Notes under the pieces: generated by a model | What the model saw: the letters and a program-made list of their open reading frames with translations, nothing else | Database searches by the model: none | Told to the model about the DNA's origin: nothing | From: Hyperoodon ampullatus | Taxonomy: Eukaryota; Chordata; Mammalia; Artiodactyla; Ziphiidae | Assembly: GCA_949752795.1 (NCBI GenBank) | Contig: OX457075.1 | Span: forward strand, 1,860,001 to 1,924,000 | Length of the DNA: 64,000 nt | Reading direction: 5' to 3' | Translations under genes and position numbers: made by a program | Shown: one piece after another, positions 11,166 to 22,700 of the stretch | How the letters are laid out: the number at the start of each line of letters is the position of its first letter | Numbering within the stretch: position 1 is the stretch's first letter

Positions 11166-12203
11166 AGGCTGTGTGTTCACTGGAAATGGGGGCCTGATGG
11201 CACAAGGCTTGCTTTCCCATTTTGAAAGGTCCATTCATGCTGCCTTGAAGCTTCCGAAAAAACAGTGTTTTTGACAGGCCTGTAGACCCTGTATGCAGGG
11301 CTCAGGGAAGGAAAGGAATTTTCTCTAAATAAACAGGGTGCTTCCATATCCTGGTTAGGAGCTCATCCTGTTATGCTCTACAGTGAAAGGGAAATTCGAT
11401 GTGAGTGCTTACCTCAAGGCAAGACCTAGAGTAGCCCTGCAGGAACGGAGCATACAGGAGTTCTTTGAGGTCTTAGTCACTGTTGTGTTTTATTTTAACT
11501 GTGGTACCCTTTTCAGGACTCCGAGACCCTTCGGGGGTGCACCCGTTTCCCTACAACATCACTGAGTACCTCCCCGCCCCTCTGGGCCTGCGGAGCAACA
11601 CCCAGGCCAGTAGGCCCTTCAGAGGCCTTCTGTGTATGCCGAGCAAAGGACAACACACAGCACTTTCCCTTGGCACTGCTATATTTCCTCCGAAATCCAA
11701 CAGCATCAGGAACACATTTCTAGCACATACACTGTGCCATGGAAGTTTTCCTCTTTGCCCATCTCTGAGCTGCACTGAGAAAATAGTCTGCTTCGAATTC
11801 CTTTAATGACCTCCTTACGAAGTGACTCTACTCAAGGAGAAAGTCCACTTGTGTTCCAACTGCAACTAAATCACAGCTCTTTGTATAACACTGCAGTCTT
11901 TTGTGAGAGGCAAATACTTATAAGCCTAACTAGAGCCTGCCTTGGTTGAGGCAGTTCGCCACATGCAGGACACCCCGCGTATAGAAGTTCATTCAGGGAA
12001 GGGCCCATTGTGTACCTTGTGGGAGAAAGGCTGCTTGTGTTCCACCTGCAACTAAAGCAGAGTTCTTTGGGTAACACTGCAGTGTTTTGGGAGAGGAAAT
12101 GCTTAGAGGCCTAAGTAGAGCCTGTCTTGTTTGAGGCAGTTTGCTACACACAAAAGATCCTGTGTAAAGAAGTTGATTCAGGGAAGGGCCCATTGTGTAC
12201 CTT
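11166..12203. repeat. 1.1 kb satellite, copy B (no SINE)
   Basis: Middle, more diverged copy. It starts with 'ggaaatgggggcctgatgg' (about 11,182), parallel to 'gcaaatgcgggcct' in A and C, and keeps the order 'ggaattttctctaaat', 'caacacacagcac', 'cagcatcaggaaca'. At the SINE site of A and C it reads straight through near 11,475-11,505 ('gtgttttattttaactgtgg'), which looks like a pre-insertion site. Its right end is lengthened by an internal tandem duplication of 185 bp. Confidence 0.8.
11834..12203. repeat. Nested 185-bp tandem duplication in copy B
   Basis: Two adjacent segments, 11,834-12,018 and 12,019-12,203, repeat the same sequence. Both contain 'caactaaa' plus 'taacactgcagt', then 'gagcctg', 'gaggcagtt', and both end 'agggcccattgtgtacctt' (12,000 and 12,185; 185 bp apart). 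The duplication lengthens copy B and is absent from copies A and C, where the matching segment occurs once. Confidence 0.85.
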
Positions 12204-13348
12204 CTCTGTCTTTTGCCATGTTACATCTACAGGTAAGCATAACTGTGTGTCTGCATGCAAATGCGGGCCTGATGGCACAAGCTGTGTTTCCCATTTTGAC
12301 AGTTCAATTCACAGGGCCTTGAATATCCCAGAGAGGCACACTTTTGGAGGGGCCTGTAGAAACTGTAGGCATGGCTTTGGGAAGAAAAGGAGTTTTCTCT
12401 ACTAAAACATGGTGCTTCCAAGGCCTGGTAGGGAGCTCGTGCTGTGATTCTGTATACCTAAGTGTAGAGCCAATATGAGCTCTTGCCTCGACGTAAGGCC
12501 CTGCATCGCCCTGCTGAAGAGGACGCATACAGCAGTTTCCGGTAGGTCTTCGTCCCAGTTCTGGATTTTTTTTTTTTTTGGTACGCTGGCCACTCACTGT
12601 TGTGGTCTCTCCTGTTGCGGAGCACAGGCTCTGGACGCGCAGGCTCAGTGGTCATGGCTCATGGGCCCAGTCGCTCGGCGGCATGTGGGATCTTCCCAGA
12701 CCGGGGCATGAACCTCTGTCCCCTGCATCGGCAGGCGGACTGAAAACCACTGCGCCACCAGGGAAGCTCGCAGTCTGCATTATTTTAACATTATCACACC
12801 TTTCTGGACACTTAGGACCCTTGTGTGGGCACTCTATTCCCTGCAAGAACACTGTAACGGCAGGCTCCACTGGCCTGCTCAGTAACATCCAGGCCCGGAA
12901 GCCCTTTAGAGTCACTCTGTGTATGCTGAGTGTAGGGCAACACACTTCACTCTTCCTTGGGACAGCTAGATTTCCTCAGCACTCCAACAGCTGCAGGAAA
13001 TCTGTTCTCTCACGTCCTACATGCCATGGAAGTGTGTGTCATTGCCCTCTTCTGAGCTGCACTTAGAAAAACAATCTGCTTCACCTTCCTCCTAAGAACT
13101 CACGCCGGACGACATCATACCAACAGGGGAAAGCCGGCTTGCATTCCTACTGCAATTAAAGCAGAATTCTTCCTGTTACACTGCAGCATTTTAGAAGAGG
13201 CTAAGGCCTGATAGTCTACCTACAGCATTCCTTGGATGAGGGAGTTCGCTACATGCTGAACACCCAGTGAAGAAAAGTTGATTCAGGGAAGGGACCACTG
13301 TGTAGCTAAAGTCTCCTTTGACTTGTTAGAAATCACAAGGATGTAGAA
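12204..13348. repeat. 1.1 kb satellite, copy C (with SINE)
   Basis: Third copy, closest to copy A. Nearly identical blocks include 'ggcatggctttgggaagaaa' and 'tctgtatacctaagtgtaga', and the SINE sits at the same internal position. It ends 'gacttgttagaaatcaca' at about 13,320-13,338 and passes directly into the 31-bp minisatellite. A and C resembling each other more than B implies that a dimer of units was duplicated. Confidence 0.85.
12566..12768 (-). mobile_element. CHR-type tRNA-Glu SINE in copy C
   Basis: Reverse-oriented SINE with a poly-T tail at 12,566-12,579 and the head 'caccagggaagct' at 12,755-12,767. It occupies the same site in the satellite as the SINE in copy A, between 'cagttctgg' and 'tctgcattattttaac'. 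It is therefore one ancestral insertion copied with its host unit, not a second insertion. Confidence 0.9.
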
Positions 13349-16300
13349 CTAAACGGACAGAACAGAACCCCCTTTGAGACATCGCGCATAGAGCCAGGCT
13401 TCCACTGGGACCCCACCGACAGACCAGGGCACCCACCAGAACCCCACAGACAGACTAGGGCCCCAACCGGGATCCTACACACAGACCAGCCCACAGCAGG
13501 TCCCCACGGACAGACCAGGGAACCCACCGGCATCCAATAGACAGACCATCGTCCCCACCTGGACCCCACACACAGACCAGCCTACAGCAGGACCCCACGG
13601 GGAGACCAAGGTCCCAACCATAACCCCACAGACAGAACAGGGCCCCCACTGGGACCCCACCAACAAACGAGGGCTCCCACTGGGACTCCTCAGTTAGACC
13701 AGGGACCCACTGAGACCACGTGGACAGACCTGGGCCCCACTGGGACCCCACACACTGACCAGCTACCAATGGGACCCCACAGACAGACCACGGCCCACAC
13801 CAGAAGCCCACAGACAGACCAGGGCCCCCACTGGGACCACACAGACAGACCAGGACCCCCACAGGGACCCCACGGACAGACCAGGGCCCCCACCAGTACC
13901 CAATGGACAGACAAGGGCTGCAACTGTGATGCCACATGCAGACCATTCCCCAAAGGGACCTCACAGACAGACCAGACCTCACTGGGACCCCACAGACAGA
14001 CCAGGGTCTCAACCGTGATGCCACGGACAGACCAGCTCCCCCACCGTGACTCCACAGACAGACCTGAACACCCACCGGGACCCTACCCACAGACCAGCCC
14101 TCACTGGGACCCCACAGACAGACCAGGGCCACCAACAGGACCCCACAGACAGACCACAGCCCCCACCGGGACCCAACCAACAGGCCGGGGCCCCAACCAG
14201 GACCCCACAGACATACCAGAGCCCCCACCAGGACCCGACGGACAGACCAGGGCACCCACCAGGAACCCACAGTCAGACCAGAGCCCTCACCGGGACCATA
14301 TGTACAGAACAGGACCCCAACTGGGACCCCACAGACTGACAAGGGCCCCCACCGGGACCCAATGGACACACAAGGGCCCCAACAGTGAGGCCACAGGCAG
14401 ACCATTTCCCAAAGGGACCACACAGACAGAGTAGTCCCCACTAGAACCCCACAGACAGACCAGGGTCCCCACTAGGACAGCACAGACAGACCAGGGCCCC
14501 CACCAGGACCCCACGGACAGAGCAGGGCCCCAACCTGCACCCCACACACAGACCAGCTCACAGAGGGACTCCACGGACACACGAGGGCTCCCACCGGAAC
14601 CCCAGAGACAGACAAGTGTCCCCACCTGGACCATACACACAGACCAGCCTCCAGCAGGACCCCACAGACAGACCATGGCTCCCACCGGAACCCCACAGAC
14701 AGAACAGGGCCCCCACTGGGAAAACACAGACAGACGAGGGCCCTCACCGGGATCCAACACTCAGACCAGGGGACCCCATCTCGACCCTGCAGACACAGCA
14801 GGGCCCCATCTGGGACCCCACGGACAGACCAGGGCCCCCACCAGGACCCAATGGACACACCAGGGCCCCCACCAGGACCCAATGGACAGACAAGGGCCCC
14901 CACAGTGACGCCACAGGCAGGCCATTCCCAAAAGGGACTCCTGAGACAGACCAGCCCCCACTGGGAGCCCACAGACAAACCAGGGCCACTACCAGGAACC
15001 CACGGATAAACCAGGCCCCCACTGGGACAGCATGGACAGACCAGGGCCCCCACCAGGATCTCACAGTCAGACCAGAAACCCCATTAGGACCCCACGCACA
15101 GACCACTACCAACTGGGACCACACAGAGGGACCATGGCCTTCACCGGGACCCCACAGACTGACCAGCCACCAACAGGACCCCACGGACAGACAAGGGTCC
15201 CCAATGGAACCTGACAGACAGACCAGGGCCCCACCAGGAACACCCAGACAGACCAGGGCCCCCCCTTGGACCCCACGGACAGACCAGGGCCCCCACCAGA
15301 ACCCAACGGGAAGACCAGGTACCCCACCAGGACCGAAGGGACAGACAAGGGCCCCCACTGTGATGCCACATGCAGACGATTCCCCAAAGGGACTTCACAG
15401 ACAGACCAGCCCCCACTGGGACCCCACAGACAGACCAGGGTCCCCAGCGGGATGCCACAGACAGACCAGAGCCCCCACCGTGACCCCACAGACAGACCAG
15501 GGACCCCATGGACAGACCTGGGCACCCACCAGGACCCTACACACAGACCAGCCCCCACCGGGACCCAACAGACAGGCCAGGGCCCCCACCAGGATGCAAC
15601 AGACAGGCCAGGGCCCCAACCAGGACCCAACAGACAGACAAAAGCCCACACCAGGACCCCTCGGAAAGACCAGGGCCACCACCGGGACCCAGTGGACAGA
15701 CCAGGGCTCCCACCGGGACCCAATGGGCAGACAAGGACCCCTCACTGTGACATCACAGGCAAACCATTCCCCAAAGGGACCCCAGAGAGAGACCAGCCCC
15801 CACTGGGACCACACAGACAGACCAGTGACTCCACTGGGACCCCACAGACAGGCCAGGGCCCCCACCAGGGACCCACAGTGAGACCAGGGCCCCTACTGGG
15901 ACCACATGGACTGACCAGAGCACCTACCAGGACCCACACACAAACCAACCCCCACCAGGACACCACAGATGGAGCAGGGACACCACTGGGACCCCATGGA
16001 CAGACCAGGGCCCCCACCGGGACCCATGTGACAGACCAGGGCCCCCACGGGGACCCCACATTCAGGCCAGGGCCCCATCAGAACCCTACGAACAGAACAG
16101 GGCCCCAGCTGCCAGCCCACATACAGACCAGGGCCCCCACAGGGAAGCAATGGACAAACCAGGGCCCCCACCACGTCCCAATGGACAGAATAGGGCCCTC
16201 ACTGAGATGCCACAGGCAGACCACGCCCCAAAGGGAATCTACGAACAGGCCAGTCCCCACTTGGACCTCACAGACAGACCAGGGTCCCCACCGGGACCGA

Positions 16301-16744
16301 ACAGACAGACCAGGGCACCCAACGGGACCCCACGGTCAGACCAGGGACCCCACTGGGATAACACATACAGACCATAGCTTCCAGCAGGACCCCATGGTCA
16401 GACCAGGGCCCCCATCAGGACCCAATGGACAGACAAGTGTCCCCACTGTGACGCCACAGGCAGACCCTTCCCCAAAGGGACCCCACAGACAGACCTGCCC
16501 CCACTGGGACCCCAGTGACAGACCAGGGCACGCAACGGGACACCATGGACAGACCAGGGCCCCCACCGGGACCACACGAACAGACCAGGGCCACCACCAG
16601 GACCCCACAGAAAGATCATGGCCTGCACTGGGACACCACAGACAGAGCAGGGACCCAACCTGGAACCCACAGACAGACCAGTAACAACCAGGACCACACA
16701 GACAGACCAGACTCCAACAGAACCCCACAGAGAGACCCAGACAA
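13349..16744. repeat. 31-bp C-rich minisatellite
   Basis: About 110 imperfect copies of a 31-bp unit containing 'cacagacagaccagggc' followed by 'ccccaccgggaccc'. A special variant ('tgccacatgcagaccattc' followed by 'cccaaagggac', and relatives) marks a longer period. It occurs near 13,905, 14,366, 14,881, 15,340, 15,720, 16,178 and 16,423, mostly about 460 bp apart (roughly 15 units). Because 31 is not a multiple of three, open frames in both strands show a 31-residue peptide period, up to 472 codons. These are not credible genes: there is no splice or promoter context, and several overlapping frames are equally open. The minus strand is G-rich with repeated GGG and GGGG runs. Confidence 0.93.
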
Positions 16745-19700
16745 TACTCCTAACTCAGGCCCTGATACTGCCCCTAACTAATGCCCTGACACTACACCTA
16801 ACTCAGGCCCTAACACTGCCCCTAATTAAAGCCCTGACACTGCACCTATTTCGGGCCCTGACACTACTCTTAACTCAGGGCCTGACAGGATACCTAACAG
16901 AGGATCTGATGCTAGTTCTAAGTATGGCCCTGAACCTCTTCCTAAGTAACGCCCTGTCACTACCCTTATCACATGCCCTGATATTTTCCCCAACTAAGGC
17001 CCTCACACTACTCTTAACTCAGGTCCTGATGCAATACCTAATGAAGGCTCTGATGCTACTCCAATCTAAGGGCCTGAGACTGGCCCTAACCCAGTCCCTG
17101 ACACTACACCTAACACAGACCCTGATACGGTACCTAACAGAGGCACTGATCCTACTCCGAACTCAGGCCTTACACTGTCCCTACCAAAGGCCAGGCCGCC
17201 GTCAATACCTAAAGTCCTGAAACTACCCTGAGCTTATATCGTGACCCATCTCTTACTAAGATCCTGAAACTGTCCCTAAGTGAAACTTGACACTGTCCCT
17301 AAGTGAGGCCCTGAGGCTGCCACTAACAGAAGCCCTGATAATGTCTTTAACAAACACCCCGATGCTGCTCCTACATCATGCCCTCACACTGTCCAGGACT
17401 AAGGGCCTGACGTTAGGCTTCACTCAGACACTGTCGCTCTCCCTATTTCAGGCTCTAACACTGTCCCTACCTGAAGGCCTGATGCTGGTCCTAAATAAGG
17501 CCCTGATTTTCTCAGTAACAAGCTTCTTGACACTATCCCTAGGTCATTTCCTGACATCATCCCAAGATCTTAACCAGACCCTGTCCAAAACCGATGTCGT
17601 GCCTCTTATGCTAACTAAAGCCCTCATGCTGTACCTGAGTAAAGCCCTAAAATTAGTCCCGTGGCTTTGACACTGTCCCTAACTAAGGCCTGGATGCTCG
17701 TCTTAAGTCAGGGCATGATACTGTCCCTAATTTAGGCCCTGACACTACACCAAACTCAGGCCCTGACACTGTCCATAACTAAGGCCCTGACACTACTCAT
17801 AACTCAGGTCCTGACAGTGTCCCTAACTAAGGCCTTGGCACTACTCCTAACTCATGCTTTAACACTTTTCTTAACTAAGGCACTGACACCAGTCCTAACT
17901 CAGGCCATGACATGATACTTAACAAAGGCTCTAATGGTAGTCCTAAATAATGGCCTGACTCTGTCCCTAACTAAGGCCTTGACACTGTCACTAACTATGG
18001 CCCTGACACTACCCCTAACTCAGGCCCTGACAAGGTACCTAACAAAGGCTCTGATGCTAGTCCTAATTAAGGCCATGACACTGGCCCTAACTAAGACCCT
18101 GACACTACTCCTAACTCAGGCCTTGATGCAATACCTAATTAAGGCTCTGAGGCTACTCCTAACTAAGGCCATGACACTACCCCAACCCAGTCCGTGACAC
18201 TACAGCTAACTCAGACTCTGACACTGTACCTAACAGAGGCGCTGATGCTACTCCTAACTCAGGCCTTACACTGTCCCTAACAAAGGCCCTGCTGCCGTCA
18301 ATATCTAAAGTCCTGACACTATCCTGAGCTTATATCCTGACACATCTCGTACTAAGGTCCTGAAACTGTCACTAAGTGACACCTGGCGCTGTCCCTAAGT
18401 GAGGCCCTCAGGCTGCTACTAACAGAAGCCCTGATAATGTCTTAACAAAGACCCTGATGCTGCTCCTACATCATGCCCTCACATCGTCCAGGGCTATAGC
18501 CTTGACATCATGCTTCACACAGGCCCTGTCAGTCTCCCTAACTCAGGCACTGATGCTGTCCCTACCTGAAGCCCTGGTGCTGGTCCTAAACAAGGCCCTG
18601 ATCCTCTCAGTAAGAACTGTCTTGACACTATCCGTAGGTCATTTCCTGACATCATCCATAGATCTTAACCTGACCCTGTCCATAACTAATGTCATACCTC
18701 TTGTGCTAACTAAAGGCCTCACGCTGTACCTGAGTAAAGCCCTGAAATTAGTCCCGAGGCTCTGACACTGTCCCTAACTAAGGCCTGGATGCTCGTCTTA
18801 AGTCAGGGCTTGATACTGTCCCTAACTACGGCCCTGAAACTACACCTAACTCAGGCCTGAAACTGTCCCTAGCTAAGGTTCTGACATTACTCTTAACTCA
18901 GGCCCTGACACGATTCCTAACAAAGGCTGTGATGCTAGTCCATATAATGCCCTGACACTCTCCCTAACTAAGGCCTTGACACTATATCTAACTCAGGCCT
19001 TCACACTGTCCCTAACTAAGTCCCTGACACTACTCCTAACTCACGCCATAACACTGGTCCAAAATAAGGCATTGACACCACTCCTAAGAAGGTCCTGACA
19101 TGATACTTAACAAAGGCTCTAATGGAAGTCCTAACTAACGCCCTGACTCTGTCCCTAACTAAGGCCTTGACACTGTCACCAAGGCCCTGACACTGCACCT
19201 ATTTCAGGCCCTGACACTATGCCTAACTCAGGCCCTGACACGATACCTAACGAAGGGCCTTATGCTCGTCCTAACTAAGCCCCTGACACTGGCCTTAACT
19301 AAGGCCTTGACACTACTCCTAACTCAGTCCCTGACACTGTCACTAACTAAGGCCCTGACACTATTCCTAACTCAGGCCCTGACAAGATACATAAAAAGAC
19401 ACTGATGCTACTCCTAATTAAGGCCCTGACACGCTCCCTAACTAAGGTCTTGACACTACTGCTAACTCAGGCCATGACACTGTCTATAACTCAGTCCCTG
19501 ACACCATTCCTATCTCAGGCCCTGACACTGTGCCTAACTAAGGCGCTGACACAACTCCTAACTCAGGTGCTGATACAATACCGAATGAAGGCAATGATGT
19601 TACTCCTAAGTAAGGCCCTGACGCTGGCCCTAACAAGGTCTTGACACTACTGCTAACTTAGGCACTGACACTGTCCCTAACTTAGGCTCTGACACTACTC

Positions 19701-22700
19701 TTAACTCAGGCCCTGACACTATGCTTAACATAGGCTCTGATGCTAGTCCTAACTAAGCCCCTGACACTGGCTTACCTAAGGCCTTCACACTACTCCTAAC
19801 TAAGACCCTGACAGTTTCCCTAACTAAGGCCCTGATGCTACTCCTAGCTCAGGCCTCGACACAGTACCTAACGAAGTCTCTGATGGTAGTCCTAACTAAG
19901 GCCCTGACGCTGGCCCTAACTTAGGCCTTGACGCTATTCCTAACTCAGGTTTGACAGTGTCCCTAACTAAGGCCCTCATGCTACTCCTAGCTCAGGCCTT
20001 GACACAGTACCTAACGAAGGCCCTGACACTACTCCTAACTCAGGCCCTGACACGATACCTAACAGAGGCACTGATGCTAGTCCTAAGTATGGCCCAGACA
20101 CTAGTTAGGAACATGGTGTTCCTAACTAACACCATGTCACTACCCTTAACACAAGCCCTGACTCTTTCCCTAACTGGGACCATGATGCTACTCCTAACTC
20201 AGGCCTTACGCTGTCCTTAACAAAGGCCCTGCTGCCGTCAATATCTAAATTTCCAGCACTATCCTGAACTTATATCTTGACCCATCTCCTACTAAGGTCC
20301 TAAAACAGTGCCTAAGCAACACTTGAAGCCATCCCTTAGTGAGGCCCTGAGGCTGCCCCTAACAGAAGCCCTGATAATGTCTTTAAGAAAGATCTTGATG
20401 CTGTTCCTACTTCATGCCCTCACACCATCCAGGACTAAGGCCCTGACGTCAGACTTCACACAGGCCCTGTCAGTCTCCCTAATTCAGGCTCTGATGCTGT
20501 CCCTACCTGAATCCCTGACGCTGGTCCTAAATAAGGCCCTGATCCTCTCAGTAAGAAGTGTCTTGACACTATCCGTAGGTCATTTCCTGACATCATCCAT
20601 AGATCTTAACCTGACCCTGTCCATAACTAATGTCATACCTCTTAGGCTAACTAAAGGCCTCATGCTGTACCTGAGTAAAGCCCTGAAATTAGTCCCGAGG
20701 CTCTGACACTGTCCCTAACTAAGGCCTGGATGCTCGTCTTAAGTCAGGGCTTGATACTGTTCCTAACTACGGCCCTGAAACTACACCTAATTCAGGCCTG
20801 AAACTGTCCCTAGCTAAGGTCCTGACACTACCCTTAACTCAGGCCCTGACACGATTCCTAACAAAGGCTGGGATGCTAGTCCATATAATGCCCTGACACT
20901 CTCCCTAAGGCCTTGACAGTACACCTAACTCAGGCCTTGACACTGTCCCTAACTAAAGCCCTGACACTACTCCTAACTCACGCCATAACACTGGTCCAAA
21001 ATAAGGCATTGACACCCCTCCTAACAAGGCCCTGACATGACACTTAACAAAGGCCCTAGTGGAAGTCCTAACTGACGCCCTGACTCTGTCCCTCACTAAG
21101 GCCCTGACACGGCACCTATTTCAGGCCCTGACACTACCCCTAACTCAGGCCCTGTCACAATACCTAATGAAGGGCATTATGTTAGTGCTAACTAAGCCCC
21201 TGACACTGGACCTAACTAAGACCTTGACACTACTCCTAACTCAGTCCCTACACTCTCCCTAACTAAAGCCCTGATGCTACTCCTAACTCAGGCATTACAC
21301 TGACTCTAACTAAGGCCCTGACACGATACCTTACAAAGGCTCTGATGCTAGTCGAATTAAGGCCCTGTCACTGTCCCTAACTCAGGCCCTGACACGATAT
21401 GTAACAGATGCTTTCATGCTAGTCTTAACTACAGCCCTGACACTGTCCCTAAGCAAGGCCCTGACACTACAACTAACTCAGGCCCTTACACTGTCCCTAG
21501 CTACAGCCCTGACATTACTCCTAACTCAGTCCTGACAAGATACATAACAAAGGCTCTGTTACTAGTCTTAACTAAGGGCCTGACACTGTCCCTAACTAAG
21601 GCCCTGACACTATTCCTAACTCGTGCATTGAAACTGTCTCTAACTAAGGCCCTGACACTATTCGTAACTCAGGTGCTGTTACAATACCTAACGAAGGCAG
21701 TGATGCTACTCCTAAGTAAGGCGTTGACACTGGCCCTAACTAAGTCTTTGACAGTACTCCTATCTTAGGTCTTGACACTGTCCCTAACTAAGGCCCTGAT
21801 ACTACTCCTAAAACAGACCCTGACACTGTGCCTAACATAGGCTCTGATGCTACTCCTAACTAAGCCCCTCAAACAGGCCCTAACTTAGGCCTTCACACTT
21901 CTCCTAACTAAGGCCCTGAAAGTGTCCTTCACTAAGACTTTAACACTACTCCTACCTCAGACCCTGACACGATACGTAACGAAGGCTCTGACAATACCCC
22001 TAACTCAAACCCTAACACGATACCTAACGAAGGGCCTTATGCTAGTCCTAACTAAGCCCTTGACACTGGCCCTAACTAAGGCCTTGAAACTACTCCTAAC
22101 TCAGTCCCTGACATGTCCCTAGCTAAGGCCCTGATGCTACTCCTAACTCAGGCCGTTACACTGACCGTAACTAAGTCCCTGACACTACTCCTAACTCACG
22201 CCATAACACTGGTCCAAAATAAGGCATTGACACCACTCCTAAGAAGGTCCTGACATGATACTTAACAAAGGCTCTAATGGAAGTCCTAACTAATGCCCTG
22301 AATCTGTCCCTAACTAAGGCCTTGACACTGTCACCAAGGCCCTGACACTGCACCTATTTCAGGCCCTGACACTACGCCTAACTCAGGCCCTGACACGATA
22401 CCTAACGAAGGGCCATATGCTCGTCCTAACTAAGCCCCTGACACTGGCCCTAACTAAGGCCTTGACACTACTCCTAACTCAGTCCCTGACATGTCCCTAG
22501 CTAAGTCCCTGATGCTACTCCTAACTCAGGCCGTTACACTGACCGTAACTAAGGCCCTGACACTACTCCTAACTCCGGTCCTGACACGATACCTTACAAA
22601 GCCTCTGATGTTAGTCCTAATTAAGGTCCTGTAACTGTCCCTAACTAAGAACCTGACACGATGTCTAACAGAGGCTTTGATGCTAGACCTAACTACAGTC

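Noticed and set aside
14616..16684. 421- and 472-codon plus-strand frames and a 328-codon minus-strand frame as proline-rich or Trp-rich proteins
   Set aside because: They overlap each other in different frames and all derive from the 31-bp unit; none shows selection-like frame preference.
13349..16744. CRISPR-like array of about 31-bp repeats
   Set aside because: The units are contiguous and variable with no unique spacers, and the genome is mammalian. It is a minisatellite.
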